A stretch of DNA of 64,000 nucleotides from Rutidosis leptorrhynchoides (Eukaryota; Streptophyta; Magnoliopsida; Asterales; Asteraceae), in assembly GCF_046630445.1 (NCBI RefSeq), contig NC_092339.1, forward strand, positions 58,868,001-58,932,000, in the 5' to 3' direction. Numbering within the stretch: the first letter of the stretch is position 1; every line of letters begins with the position of its first letter. Of the stretch, positions 1 through 12,166 are shown piece after piece. The translations under genes were made by a program, and so were the position numbers. Under the pieces are notes generated by a model. That model worked only from the letters and a program-made list of their open reading frames with translations. It was not told the DNA's origin and did not search any database.

Positions 1-589
1 AACAAGATTCATAGGTTCTCAAAGTTTCTTATATTACATTTCTGAAAGAAAGTCGCACGAAAGGTGTGGTCCTTGAACGTGAGTGAACTCTTCGAGCGGT
101 TCGTTCTGAATTTATCTGTGTACTTAGGGGATGTGCGGATGATAAGATACGTGAACCCTTGGTCCTAAAGAATGGTTTACTCCGAGTGAAAAGAATCTCC
201 AAAACTGATTCTTGGGTCTCAACATACTGATTCATAGAGATGAGGTTTACGAGGGTGTTGTGATTTGCCGTGAAGTATTGAGAACAGAAACCCTCCTAGT
301 GCCTTTCCTACAATAGGGTGACCACTGAGTGTACCTCTGAAAACTGATTTATTGGCCCGCATTTTTGTCATGTCTAGCTTTAAAAAGAACATTTTATGGG
401 TGCAAAGATTTTCTAACAAATTTTATAAAACCGCCAACTAAAGTGGCTCAAGAGTTTTTGACAAAGATCTTAATAGTAAGTTTCATCTCTAACAGAGGGC
501 GGGAAAAAAATGTGATCCCTACATGGTGTAGTCTTAATACGAAAACCGTTGATAATATCAACTAAGGGAGTTTTGATAAACAAAACCTT

Positions 590-2060
590 TAAACGTTTGT
601 TGTGACAACATAAACGGAACGAAGTTCCTAGTGAATTTAGAAGTAGGCACAGCGTGTACCATTTTGCACAAAACTATTTGACTTAAGTTGAATAACTCGG
701 TAAAGGAGTGGTTTTTAAATAATTTGAAGATGTAACTTAGTATCACAATAAGTAAGTATAATTTTATACGTATATGATTTTATAAATCGCATAGGTGACA
801 GAAAGTTTTATTACTTTCCCTTGTCCATAAATCTCGTGAGGATCACACGAGTAATCAACGTGTAAAAGTCGACATGTAAAATTTTTGATAAACATAGCTT
901 TTCGTATTTCAAAGGTTACGAGTTGAAAAAGATTGAGTGAAAAAGCTTGGAATCCTCGGGTGACCAGTTACTAGGTAATGAAAACTAATGACATAAATGT
1001 AGTTTTGGTAATTATCAGGACACAAGTCTTTGGGCCAAAAATATTTACGTGCGAAGCCGTTGCTAAAAGTGGAGTACGAAGGATAAAGCACGAGGATGAG
1101 AAGTTAATTGCTTCTTGAATTCGCAAAGTGCCAAACAGGTTATGACTAGTATTAAAGTCGGAATAATGATGGTATTAATACCACTAAATGAGAATCCCTT
1201 GGAATGAGTCAGGACATAGAGCCATGTAAGAAAGAGCATTGTTCCAAGAGGTGTGGTGAAATAAATCCATGGGGTAACGTAATAGTTTTGAATGGTTTAA
1301 GTGTTAGCGGATGCCCGAAGGCCTTGCATGACGTGGTAGTCAGTGCCTTTATCACATACACATGAATCTTTCGATTTCGACAGTTATAAAGCCTTTAGGA
1401 TGACTTGGATACGAATAACACGAAAAGTTTTGTATAATAAGCAACGAAAGTTTTATAGAAATTGTTTATGGTGACAATGTAAGAGAAGAAACGAAGTTCT
1501 TAGTAAATTAGGGTTATGTACAACACGTACCGTTCAAAGTATAATATCTTCTGAATAAAAGATTTGATTTGTAAAAGTGAAAGTAAAGTTTCATATGTAT
1601 TTGTCAAAAATAAGTTATCATTTACTTTATTTTACATAACGGATACGATTTCAAAAATTTGCATGAATGGCAGATAAAATAAATTTATTTTTATAAAGCT
1701 TTGAGAGGATAGCACAGTAAAATAATGTGTGTAAAATTTCGGCAAACAAAATTTTTCATATTTCGGAGGTTACAAGTTGGAAAAGATTGATGAGAATCGA
1801 GTAAAAGACTTTTGAAAATTTCGAGTGATATTTGAGGTAATAAAAACCATTGAATTCATATGTGATTGATGACTATTAGTAGGGCATAAGTCCTCTGATC
1901 AAAAATGCTTGAGTGTGAAGTTATTGCTTATAAGTGAGATACGAATGGGAGGGCATGAGGATGAGAGTTAACCACTCATTGATTTTTGGAAAGTTTCGAA
2001 CTGGATTGACTAATATCGAGGTAAGAAGGATGACGTTGTGGTTTTCATCGAATAAGAAAT
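590..2060. repeat. Diverged direct duplication, about 880 bp period
   Basis: Two stretches, roughly 590-1200 and 1460-2060, share scattered blocks in the same order. Examples are an aacgaagttc block near 620 and 1490, a ggttacgagttg or ggttacaagttgg block near 915 and 1767, and an aagt(c)ttggcc-like block near 1025 and 1890. Identity is low, so this is an old duplication inside the internal region of the family C element. No reading frame survives in either copy. Boundaries are approximate. Confidence 0.45.
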
Positions 2061-2080
2061 TCCTCGTAATGAGTTAGGAT

Positions 2081-2335
2081 TTAGAGTTGCGTAGGAATGA
2101 ATATCAAATGAGATTCTTGGGTAATCTTTACTATAGAGTTTGAATTGTTGAAGTGACGGAATACAATTTCCTTTAAGTATCTTTGTGCAAGTTTGTTCAT
2201 TGTATCAGTTTCTTTCATGGCTAGAAAGTAAGCAGTTTTGGTGAAGCGGTCAACAATAACCCAGACGGATTTTAGCTTGCCATTCTCGCGAGGTATACGA
2301 AAAAATTTCCCACTATAAATATCCTTTGCTTTCAT
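2081..2335 (-). pseudogene. Integrase core fragment (Ty3/gypsy)
   Basis: The minus-strand frame reads SVWVIVDRFTKTAYFLAMKE followed by a segment ending LAQRYLKEIVFRH. This is the region around the first catalytic Asp of the retroviral-type integrase (rve) core of Ty3/gypsy polyproteins. In intact elements it is followed by the second Asp (SDRD motif); here the frame drifts into unrelated residues after about 60 matching codons and stops. Integrase inserts element cDNA into the chromosome; this 84-codon piece cannot do so. It belongs to the family C element whose 5' LTR is at 4315-7362. Confidence 0.7.
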
Positions 2336-2599
2336 CCTTGAAAGTCAGTTCGTTCCAACTATTGCATCCAATTTCCCAAATTGATGGGTGTTAGGTTAAT
2401 CTTAAGGTTCATTCCAACCAATCTTAAGGTTCATTCCAACCAATCTTATGATACTGCCGTGAAAATTTTATCAGTCTTCTCAAATAACATATGCCTGTGT
2501 GTAGGTAACTAATCCTTTTCAACTACTACATTAAAACTCCCAAGTTTGGTTAATATGAGGTCATCTCCAAGTGACCCACCTGTTAATCTTAAAGTACTA

Positions 2600-2911
2600 C
2601 CTTAAATCATTCCTCTATCTCTGCCAGCTTACCATTTGCTTGTCCTATAGAATACTTAACTCCCATGGTTGTTAATGGCTTATTATTCATAACGCTAAGG
2701 TTCTTAGATATAAGGTTTCTATCGCTCTAATATTAAACAACTTCGAATCAATAAAACGTTGTGATGAAATGTACCCTAACTAAAATCAGGATCCATGCGA
2801 GTTTCCATAACTGAGATAACGATTTCTCTACCGCAAGTCAGTACAAAGTTTTTCCTATTTGAGAACTTTTTCCTTAAATGTCCAGGGTGTCGGTATCTAT
2901 AACAAATTTTT
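2600..2911 (-). pseudogene. Decayed gag zinc knuckle and protease-like stretch
   Basis: At 2863-2904 the minus strand reads CYRYRHPGHLRKKF. This is a CX2CX4HX4C knuckle in which the second Cys has become Tyr and the last Cys has become Phe. Downstream on the same strand are short matches to the protease area of Ty3/gypsy polyproteins, such as GTFHHNV (about 2757-2777) and MGVKYSIGQANGKLAEI (about 2615-2665), broken by stops and shifts. The order knuckle, protease, integrase fits the family. The protease call is weaker than the knuckle call. Confidence 0.5.
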
Positions 2912-4300
2912 GGGTTATCAATTCTGCAATCAAGGCCCTTCTTGTACAGTATCTGGGCTACGTGGTTATTCTTTCCCTACCTTTAACAGACTATAATGCG
3001 TATGCTCAAATGATCCCTGCCAAAATTTTCCCTGGATCACCCCATATTCCTCATGTAGTAACATTGGAACTTCTGCATGATTTACATCAATATAATCACG
3101 CTGGCCTGGCGTCATTATATTGTACTAAATCGTACGTCCATTCCAATATCATTCCATATGGTCAATGTAACGTGATCACTTCCAATTATACACAATTTCA
3201 TCTAACGGTACTTTATCTATGCCATCTCAAAACAGAATCTACACAACTATTCTCACATTTCTAGATGTGGGTGCGTAGGTTTCGTAGATCATGCATTAAT
3301 GCCTAAATGTCCCGAAGTTTCTTTAAAGGTTCAGATTCAGGTAACGTTGTTAGGTTCCTTCTAGATATTCAATCCAGGTCTCGCGTCGGGTTGTACGTGT
3401 AGCAAGTAGTGATACGATGTGTCTCGAGATGATTCGCAAGTCTTTGGGTATGGCTGAGCATTAGTAGAAGACACTATGACCTCATTAAAGGGAATGCCTT
3501 CCCGACTTCTCCAATGTCTAGGAGTGGTAGGGACCTAAGTCCAGAAGTGTCGTTAGATCGTCGAGCAGTGGTGAAGAATGAAAGAGTTAAGTGATGGTCA
3601 TAAAAGCGTACAGGGTACAAATCAACTTGCAGATACTGAATATCCTTCTAATGTTCCTACGATGTACGTGGCTGATTAGAGTGAGCTCGGGGTGCGGTTA
3701 TTCCGACAAGTCCTCCAATTTCTCCTCCTCTGAGGATCAACTTTAGTGGGCGCGTAATCCGAGGGGTGCTCCTTCTAGATTGCGTGAAGAAATGTTTCGA
3801 TCGCTGGAACGGTGGAATAGTAGTAATAGATGGATTACACTACTAGTTCTTAGGGTTAGACGAGTGGAAAAGTTGTTCAGGAAAACATCTGAACTGGGAA
3901 GGATAAGTTCTCCACGTCGGTACAGCGAATAATAGACATGTAGCAAGCGTGTAATCAGGCATAACAACTACAGCAGCCTAGATCATTTACAGCAGCACGT
4001 AGTATGGCAAGGGTAACAGTATCATACCGAAGTAACATGTTAAAAGCAGATAGTAGCATGCAGTAGCGAGAGTAAGCAAAAGTATACAGCGAGTTTACAT
4101 AGCAGTAAAAGGAAACGGTAGCATGCAGTAAGTTCATACAGCAGTAGAAGTGAGCAGTGGCATGCAGTAGTATAACACAGTAGTATGCAGCAGGTTTCGC
4201 AGAAACAAGTAAACTAACAAGTTGTAGATTAGTCTTATCAGTGAATCCTACTCGGGTCGGTCTTAGACTCACTAATGCAACCTAATTCCCTACAACCAAT
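2912..4300 (-). other. Internal leader/gag remains of family C, no usable frame
   Basis: This stretch lies between the knuckle relic and the primer-binding site, so gag and leader are expected here. No frame with recognisable gag residues was found. From about 3960 to 4200 there are many short repeats of tagcatgcagtag, agcagtag and similar words, a low-complexity patch. Confidence 0.4.
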
Positions 4301-4312
4301 GCTCTGATACCA
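4301..4312 (-). other. Primer-binding site, initiator Met-tRNA type (family C)
   Basis: The plus strand reads GCTCTGATACCA, so the minus strand reads TGGTATCAGAGC, the complement of the 3' end of plant initiator Met-tRNA. It sits two bases inside the LTR edge at 4315, the usual place for priming minus-strand cDNA synthesis. It fixes the element's orientation. Confidence 0.85.
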
Positions 4313-4314
4313 AA

Positions 4315-7300
4315 TGTGATGCCCCGTACTAAATCAACATGTACGGATCATCAACAACAGGATCATTACAAGGTCAAACACTATATGCATTTTCAAAACA
4401 AGTTTGCATTCATAATAAAAGGTGACGTCATAGCTAACGTCAAATGTTTTACATCAAAAGTATGCTTCAGTGAACAGAAGCAAAGGTAATAGTACGTGAC
4501 CCTTAGGTCGTTACAATTCATAGTTCAAAAGTAATTAAGTTTGAATGCAAGGGGAAGTAGTTCATGCGGTGACATCTCTAATAAAGTAGCGGGTGTCTAC
4601 AGCAAGACTAGTACACAGCAGAAGCAAGTAACCTTAAGCACCTGAGAAAAACATGCTTAAAAATGTCAACACAAAGGTTGGTGAGCTATAGTTTAAGTAT
4701 AACAGTAATGTAAGGTAGGCCACGAGATTTCAGTGCTACAAAGAGCGTTTCAAAATAGTAATCCAAATCAGTATGTTTAAGTATATGCTCAACCGTGGGC
4801 ACTCGGTAACTAACTTAACATTTAAATAATATATCACCCCCTGAAAGTACACTTGGCAAGTGCGTATGTTTACGAAGTATTAAACACTCGTTAAATGCTA
4901 GCACGACTAGCCCGAGTGGGGATGTCAAACCCTATGGATCCATATCTAAGATTCGCGTTCACAGTTCAAAAACCAATGATTAAACGTTACCGAGCTAAAG
5001 GGAATGTTTATGCCATTGTATAACCCACACATATATAAGTTTAAGTACTCGTGCCTAGTATGTAAAATGTAAAACACGCATGTATTCTCAGTTCCCAAAT
5101 AGTTAAAGTAAAAAGGAAATACTATAACTCACAATGATAAAGTAGCGGTAAAGTATGACTCGGAAAGTAAGCAAGTAATGAAGGTCGTCCAAACGGGTCC
5201 TCAACCTAAGTCAAATAGTACTAAGTCAGTAAATTGTCCGAATAGGTTTAAAAGTATGTAAATAAGGTCTTAGGGGTCATCATCATTCATCATTTAACAA
5301 AAGGTGTAAAGTAATTTTCGTTTATGAAAGTAGTTTAAAACAAAGGCTGAGTTCGGTCAGTCACCACGGCCTCTATACCTACTGAAATAAGGTGAGACCA
5401 GTGGACATGGCTCCGTATATGAGTCCTTTAAGTGTGGTAAAATTTACAGAAGCAAACTCATCTTCGTTTGACCGTGGCGACGGTCTAAGTGCGAGTAGGT
5501 CAGAAATTTCTGCACAACGTTAGAAGGACATAGTGACGATCGGAGGGCCATAAATCCTAAACCGTAATTCGGATTAAGACGAGTCCTATATGAAAAGTTA
5601 TCTAATCGAACAGAGCTATTTGAAAATCATAATCACAACATCCCAGGTCTTACTTATCAGACCCAGAATACAGAAAACAGACAGGTCAGTAGGTTCCGGT
5701 GGTTCTTGGTGTTCGATGCTTATCATGGTTCTCATCCTTGATGCATGTAGCTTCAAGTGTACAACTCGTTGATGTGTTTGCATTATTTTCACCAAGTTTT
5801 GACCATCATAACCCAAGTGCAAGTCTAAGACATGAAGCACAACTCACTTAGGTGTTGCAAGTGTTTTGATGAACCAAGGTTACATCAAAGTCTTAGATCT
5901 AACACATACATGAAATGTAAAAGTAATATTATCCAAGTTTTGACTATTATGACACAAGTGTAGGTCTAAGACATGTAGCACAACTCACTTAAGAGTTGTA
6001 TGAAGTTTGATGAACCAAAGTTACATCAAAGTCTTAGATCTAACACATACATGAACTTTAAAACTAATAATAAGTTACAAACTTGAAAGTAAACTTATGA
6101 AATCAAGATCTTAAGTTGTAGAACATAATTCTTAGTTTGATCTTGAAGATCCAAGACTCAAAAGTCTAGATCTAGCATAAGTGTACCAAGTTATAATTAA
6201 AGAAACTTACTTACATGTTCTTGAACCTTTAAAGTTAACTTTAGTTCAAGATTAATGAGATCAAAGTTAACTAGTAACATTTGACCAATAACCACCAACA
6301 AACATGAAATTAAAGTGCATAAAATGAAGACATAAACTAAGTAAACAAGTAACTAGTTCATTGTTGTTCATACTTTAAAGATTCAAACCAAAGTTTGATC
6401 TTTAAGAAAGTAAACTTTAAAGTTTACTAACATGAATTACAAGTATGCTTTCACAACTCATGAACCTAAATCTTTTTAAAGCATTATATGTAGAACATAA
6501 ACTAAAGAGTTTTGTTCTTGTATGTCTTGTAAGAACAAGATAAATGAAGAATGCAACTAGTAAGTTTGATTCTTGAAAACATGTAAGTAATAACTACAAG
6601 TAAGTAACAACTACAACAAGTAACAAAACAATAATCAAGGAACAAGTGATGATGATGATTAAGGGTTGTTGGTTCGGTTTTTAACAAGAAAAGAAGAAGA
6701 GAAAAGAAGTTCAAGTTACTTACAATCTTTAAGAAAAAAAGAGAGAAAAGTTTGAGAGAAAATGGAAGCAAGTAAAATGAAAGTGTGTAAGTAATGAAAA
6801 AAAAATTTTGAACTCTCCTTGTATTACTCCAAGTTGACGGTTTCAAGGGGGGAAAAGAGGAAGAGATTTGTTCACTAGTTTCATGTATGTAAAGCCTTAA
6901 AAGTTGAATAATAAGGTGGTTGTTTATGGGGAAGATGTGTAACTATATTCCTTAAGCACAAAACTAGCTAGTTCCATTCTAAAATGATACTTACATGGAA
7001 GAGTGGGCTAGCTAGTCCATTTAAAATGTAGGGTGGGCTTATAAGCCCAAGATCATGAGTCCATAACATTAATCAAGCTCAAGTTCAAGTAATTAACAAA
7101 TTAATCCAATTAAAGCTCAAGTAATTAACTAGTAACCATAGTTAATCAAAATGATTAATAAAACTTAATCATGAATGTAAATGATATTTAAAAATACCAT
7201 TCGTGGAAAGTTCGTGTGTCACAAAGACGTTTCGGGCATTCAAAAGTCAAGTACGGGCAATCATGGCAACATGTAAATGTAATAACATACATTCATTTAA

Positions 7301-7362
7301 TCACACGTATTAATAATAACATTTATTAATAAATAAACATTGGAAAATCCAGGGTCGTTACA
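4315..7362 (-). repeat. 5' LTR of family C (3048 bp)
   Basis: The LTR begins TGTGATGCCCCG and ends GGGTCGTTACA on the plus strand, so it has TG...CA ends. It is bounded on the left by the primer-binding site and on the right by Athila gag sequence. At 4640-4695 it carries the cctgagaaaaacatg...gtcaac...ggttggtgag module also found in the other LTR families here. From about 5770 to 6060 a block of about 170 bp is repeated with changes (gttttgac...cacaagtg...ctaagacatg...agatctaacacatacatgaa). Confidence 0.8.
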
Positions 7363-9061
7363 ACAGCACTGCTGAACAATTAGCATTCATAGTAACAGCC
7401 GAGAGTTCTTCCATTTTCTTTCTATTCGAGATTAGATCTTTCAGAAATTTAGCATATCTAGGCATTCCTGAAATCACATCAATGAAAGGAAGATTGACAT
7501 TTATTTGTTTAAACATATCCAAGAATTTGGATTGCTTGGCTTCAAGTCTCTCTTTTCTCATTTTACTCGGGTAAGGAAGTGGTGGTTGGTATGGTTTAAC
7601 ATAAGGCTTAGCCTTAACTATGTTATCTTCATTAACCTTTTCAACTACCGGTTCTTTTTCCTTATCTTGCTCAGATTGTGGTTCTTGTAGAGTAGGAATA
7701 GTGTCATCAGAAATTACAGGTATTTCAGGTGGTTTAAGTGTAATACCACTTCTTGTGGTAATGGCTTTAGCTGTTTCATTCCGGGGGTTAGCATTTGTAT
7801 CACTTGGTAGACTTTCCGGTTTTCTTTCACCTATTAACCTTGCTAGGTTACTTACTTCTTGTTCCAGATTTTGAATAGAAGCTTGTTGATTTCTAAATGC
7901 TTGAGCATTTTGTTCATTCGTTTGTTTCTGAGATGTGAAAAACTGTGTTTGAGATTCAATTAGCTTCAACATCATATCTTCTAAGTTCGACTTTTTATCA
8001 TCGGTTTGTGGTGGTTTATTTTGAAAATTAGGTCTTTACTGATTGTAAGTATTATTGGATACTTGTTGATTACTAGGATCTTGTTGGTTGTTGTATGGAA
8101 CATTTCGATTATAATTCTGGTTTTGATTGTAAATTGGTCTTGGCGGTTGATAATTATTCTGATAATTATTTCCAGGCCTTTGGTTTATGTATGAAACATT
8201 CTCTCTTTGTTCCATTGTTAGCTCAATACTGAGACAATCTTTTGTCAAATGTGGTCCTCCACACTGCTCACAACTAATTCGTATTGAGTGAATATTCTTA
8301 GTTATCTTTTCCATTCATCTCTCGACAGCATCTATCTTTGCGGAAATGGAATCTAAGTCATGGCTAGAATCGGCTCTAGCTGTTTTAGATGATCTAACGA
8401 TATCTTTTTCTTGATGTCACTCATGTGAGTGGGAAACAGTGTTATCAATAATTTTATAAGCGTCAGTTGCTGTTTTCTTCATAATGGAACCACCAGCTGC
8501 TATATCTATGTCTTTTCTTGTAGTGATGTCGCATCCTTGGTAGAATATTTGTACTATTTGATAAGTGTCTAAACCATGTTGCGGACATCCTCTTAATAAC
8601 TTTCCAAATCTTGTCCACGCCTCATATAGAGTTTCATTTGGCTTCTGTGTAAACGTAACAATTTCTCCTTGAAGTCTTACGGCTTTAGATGCCGGAAAGA
8701 ATTGTTTAAGAAATTTTTCAACTAAAACGTCCCATGTATCAATCGCCCCTTCAGGTAACGATTCTAACCAATCTTTGACTTCTCCCTTTAAAGTCCAGGG
8801 AAATAACATGAGATATATATGTTCATCTTCCACTTCTCTTATTTTGAATAGAGTACAAATCATGTTAAAAGTTCGAAGATGTTCATTTGGATCTTCCTTT
8901 GGCGCACCACTAAATTGGCATTGATTAGTCACCATGTGTAGGATTTGTCCTTTGATTTCATAATCTGGCGCATTAATGTCTGGTTGAGTAATTGCGTGAC
9001 CTTGGCCAGTGCGTTTAGCTCGCATTCGATCTTCCATACTTAGAGGTTCCAGATTCATCAT
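7363..9061 (-). pseudogene. gag: Athila gag, broken by three in-frame stops
   Basis: Gag forms the particle and packages element RNA. The reading starts at the ATG of 9061 and stays in one frame to the family C junction. The first part (9061-8417) has a retrotransposon gag core with LKGEVKDWLESLPEGAIDTW and KQFFPASKAVRLQGEI, typical of Athila/Tat. The second (8314-8036) has a knuckle, CEQCGGPHLTKDC, then an Asn/Gln-rich tail. The third (7975-7363) has KAITTRSG and PYQPPLPYPSKMRKERLEAK, typical of Athila gag C-termini. Stops are TGA 8417-8419, TGA 8315-8317 and TAA 8036-8038, without frameshifts, so the damage is point mutations. The same frame is open upstream to about 9362 without an ATG, so the N-terminus is uncertain. 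Family C insertion removes the C-terminus. Confidence 0.85.
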
Positions 9062-9362
9062 AATTGAATTTGTTGAATCTGAATCACTAGAGGATTCTGA
9101 TTTAATGGTTGGTTCCTCAACAATCTCTGTTTGAATGATTGGTGGTTCCGGAAGAAAGATTAATGGTTCAGGATCTCGGAATTGTCCCTGAATATTCTCC
9201 GGATTCTCAATTGTGAGGTCGGGTTCAAAAAATGGATTATCGGAAATTTGAATTGGAGTACTTGGTCGACTGGATGACGATTCTAAAGAAAAATCAACGG
9301 CAACAATATTTGCTAGATGTCTTGATCGAGTTACAGGTAGTGAACGTACAAAAGGTGGTGAA

Positions 9363-10647
9363 CGTTTTGCTCAGTGCATTCACTGAATATCCTATCAGTT
9401 ATAAAAATAAGAAAAATTATATAAGTTATCAAATTAATAGACTTTTCTGATTTTGCTCACGTTTCGAATAGCCAATAGATGCAGCAGGGAGCCAGAACCC
9501 TTTAAATCAGAAGCTCACAACTCAGCCACTAACAAATCCAACTATTACTACGAACCAGAAAATTTGGATGTCTATCAATTTAACCACTTAAAATAATTTT
9601 TCGTTGAAATTTTAGAAAAGAAATAGAAAATTCTAAGTCCTAAAAACTAGAATGGCGAGAAATAAGAAAGAAAAAGAGCGCGTCGAAAAACGTCGAAAAA
9701 TAAAAGATCGAAAAAATAATAGGCGTCGAAAAATAAATATAAGAAAGTAGCGCGTTAAAACTTAAAAAGGAACTAAAAACTAAAAATTAAAAGTTGCGTC
9801 TAAAAATATTAAAGCTTAAAAGAATTCTATATCCCAAATGGCAATAATTTAAAAAGGTACAAAAATATAAAAACGGCGTCGCATAATTCTAAAGCACCTA
9901 AATCTTAGTCTAAAGAAAAAGCACTCAAGGGATTTTACGGCAAATCCTAAAAATCTAGAAATAAAAATAACTATGGCAAAAACTATGACTTAAAACTAAA
10001 TACGAGCGAAAAATACAAATATTACGCTAAAACAAATAAAAAGATACAAAATATAAAATAAACTTAAAGTTGTAAAAAGTACAATTTTTAAAAAAATATT
10101 ATTTTTATATTATTTATTTTATAAAACTATTAATTTTATAATTTAATTAAACTAATTAAACTTAATAATACAAATAATAAATAAACTAAACTAAATAATA
10201 TAAAAATATAACCCTAATTAGGGTTTAAAGTAATAATAATAAATAATACTCCGTAATTAATGCGAAACTAGGTCAAACCAGGCGTGTCTGACAGGGCCAT
10301 GCGATCGCATGGTCTTCACATTAAAAATCCATGCGATCGCATGGAGTAGGTTTTCGGGCCTGAAATTGGGCTGCTACAGTACCAGGCCGAGATTTTTTTA
10401 CTTTTTTTTCTGATTTATATATTTATATAATATATTTAAATAAAACTTATGTTTTTACAAGATAAATATAGAAATAAAGAAACTTTATAACACTTAAATA
10501 TTTAACAAACTTTTAAAAATATATAAATTTTATTTTTCTTTTTATATTTTTGGTTTTTAATATTTAAAACGTATTTTTACAAAAGCGAAATTTTATAAAA
10601 GTAAACTAAATTTTTTTTTATATATAGCGCTTCCGGCGTTTAAGCAA
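9363..10647 (-). other. Athila 5' leader (untranslated)
   Basis: AT-rich sequence between primer-binding site and gag. No frame is convincing. It contains many short cgtcgaaaa words at 9675-9735 and two copies of the palindrome CCATGCGATCGCATGG at 10297-10312 and 10329-10344. Confidence 0.6.
10297..10344. repeat. Pair of 16-bp palindromes in the Athila leader
   Basis: CCATGCGATCGCATGG occurs at 10297-10312 and again at 10329-10344, separated by 16 bases. Each copy is perfectly self-complementary. The same palindrome pair occurs in the LTR of this element and in a second Athila LTR at 61569-61618. Confidence 0.9.
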
Positions 10648-10671
10648 GAATTGTCCCCGGTAGCGGCGCCA
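10648..10671 (-). other. Primer-binding site, Asp-tRNA type (Athila)
   Basis: The minus strand reads TGGCGCCGCTACCGGGGA and onward. This is the Asp-tRNA-type primer site usual for Athila/Tat elements. It lies eight bases inside the LTR edge at 10680 and confirms minus orientation. Confidence 0.8.
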
Positions 10672-12018
10672 AAAATACTTGATGTTATGCGAGGTGTATA
10701 TGAAATAGCTTATATTTTACTAGGAAAAACTATTAAAAACGATACAATTTTACACAAGATATTTATTTATTTATAGAATGGATATACCTAAACCTTGCTA
10801 CAACACTTATAGGCAGTGTACCTAATCGTACAGTAGTGTAGTTTTTAGTAAGTCCGGTTCGTTCCACAGGGAATCTTTTAAACAAGCTTAACGCTATATT
10901 AGTTTTAATTTATAAAAATACAAATATATATATATATAAGTAATATTATTATTATAAAAAGGGAGCTTTTACCGTTTAATGACCGGTTTATCGATTTTTA
11001 AAAATTTAGTCGCAGTTAAAACATAATGTAAAATATTAAAAATAAATATAACTTAATTTAAAGCGTAAAGTAAATAACGATAATGAAATTGAGATAAATA
11101 AAAGTACGATAATTAAAATATAATAATTAAAAAGTGCGATAATTAAAAGTGCAATTAAATACAATGACAATAAATAAAAGTGCGATAATTAGAAGTGCAA
11201 TTAAATATGAAAATAAAGGAATTATGCTTATTTAAACTTCCGTAATCATGATGTTTGACGTGTTGATTTTTAGTTTATTCCCATGGGTTAATTGTCCTTT
11301 GTCCTGAATTATTTAATATGTCCGTCTGGTTTTTGTCCATAACAGTCCATCAGTCATAAATATAAAGTGCGAGTATCCTCGTCAAATTGTCCTTATATCT
11401 GAAGTTAAATATTCTAAATAATTGGGGACTTAAACTGTAACAAGGTCTTAATACTTTGTTTAATAATTACACCAGGATATCGACTGCGTGTAACCCAAGG
11501 TTTTAATACTTTGTTAACAATTACGCCAAGTGTCCTTGTACATAATTTCACCCCTGTTTTAATAATTCCATAAACTATTAATCCATTCCCGTGTCCGGTT
11601 AAATGAACGATTATTCGTACTTATAAATATCCCGCCCATCGTGTCCGATTGAGTGTATATGGTTATTTATAGGTACGTCCAATTGTAAATCTTTATATTA
11701 AAATTAACAAACTATCATTTAGTTAAACAAATATAAAGCCCGTTAATAGACCATAGTCTAATTTCCACAAGTGTCGTTCTTTTGTCCAAACCCCAATTAT
11801 GGTACAAAGCCCAATTACCCAATTTTAATTATTTTAGCCCAACATCATGATTACTTCGTCTTAAATAAGCATAATAATAACTTAGCTACAAGATATTAAA
11901 TTAAAAAGGTTGAACATAACTTACAATGATTAAAATAGCGTAGCGTTACACGGACAGAATTTCAACTTACACCCTTACAACATTCGCTAACATACCCTTA
12001 TTATTAGAATTTAAAATT

Positions 12019-12027
<9 letters not shown>

Positions 12028-12088
<61 letters not shown>
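12028..12088. repeat. (AT)n microsatellite in Athila LTR
   Basis: About 30 AT units. The same place in the second Athila LTR (about 61470-61490) is much shorter, so the run expanded in this copy. Confidence 0.9.
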
Positions 12089-12089
<1 letters not shown>

Positions 12090-12135
12090 GTTGAGATATA
12101 GAGAGATGGATGATATATGATGTGCAAAAACTGCG

Positions 12136-12145
12136 AATTTATAGG
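12136..12145 (-). promoter_or_regulatory. Probable TATA box of the Athila LTR
   Basis: The minus strand reads cctataaatt just downstream of the palindrome pair 12167-12216. The second Athila LTR has tctataaatt in the same relation to its palindromes (about 61547-61556). The conserved position supports a promoter. The start site itself was not located. Confidence 0.55.
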
Positions 12146-12166
12146 CATGTAGGCCGTCACCTACCT

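Larger units (their letters stand above)
1..7362 (-). mobile_element. Ty3/gypsy LTR retrotransposon, family C, 5' part only
   Basis: The element lies on the minus strand and its 3' part runs off the left edge. Its 5' LTR is 4315-7362. A primer-binding site complementary to initiator Met-tRNA lies just inside the LTR at 4301-4312. The internal region holds only decayed coding pieces: a zinc-knuckle relic (2863-2904), a protease-like stretch (about 2600-2860) and an integrase piece (2081-2335). Reverse transcriptase would be expected between protease and integrase, but only about 260 bp lie there, so it is deleted. The right LTR edge abuts Athila gag coding sequence, so this element inserted into an Athila element. 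The duplicated target cannot be checked because the other end is outside the window. Superfamily is well supported by the integrase; the chromovirus-like lineage is an inference. Confidence 0.75.

Noticed and set aside
2878-3264. Plus-strand frame of 128 codons
   Set aside because: It lies antisense over the zinc-knuckle relic of the family C element and shows no domain.
6502-6846. Minus-strand frame of 114 codons rich in Phe and Leu
   Set aside because: It is inside an LTR and reflects A-rich low-complexity sequence.
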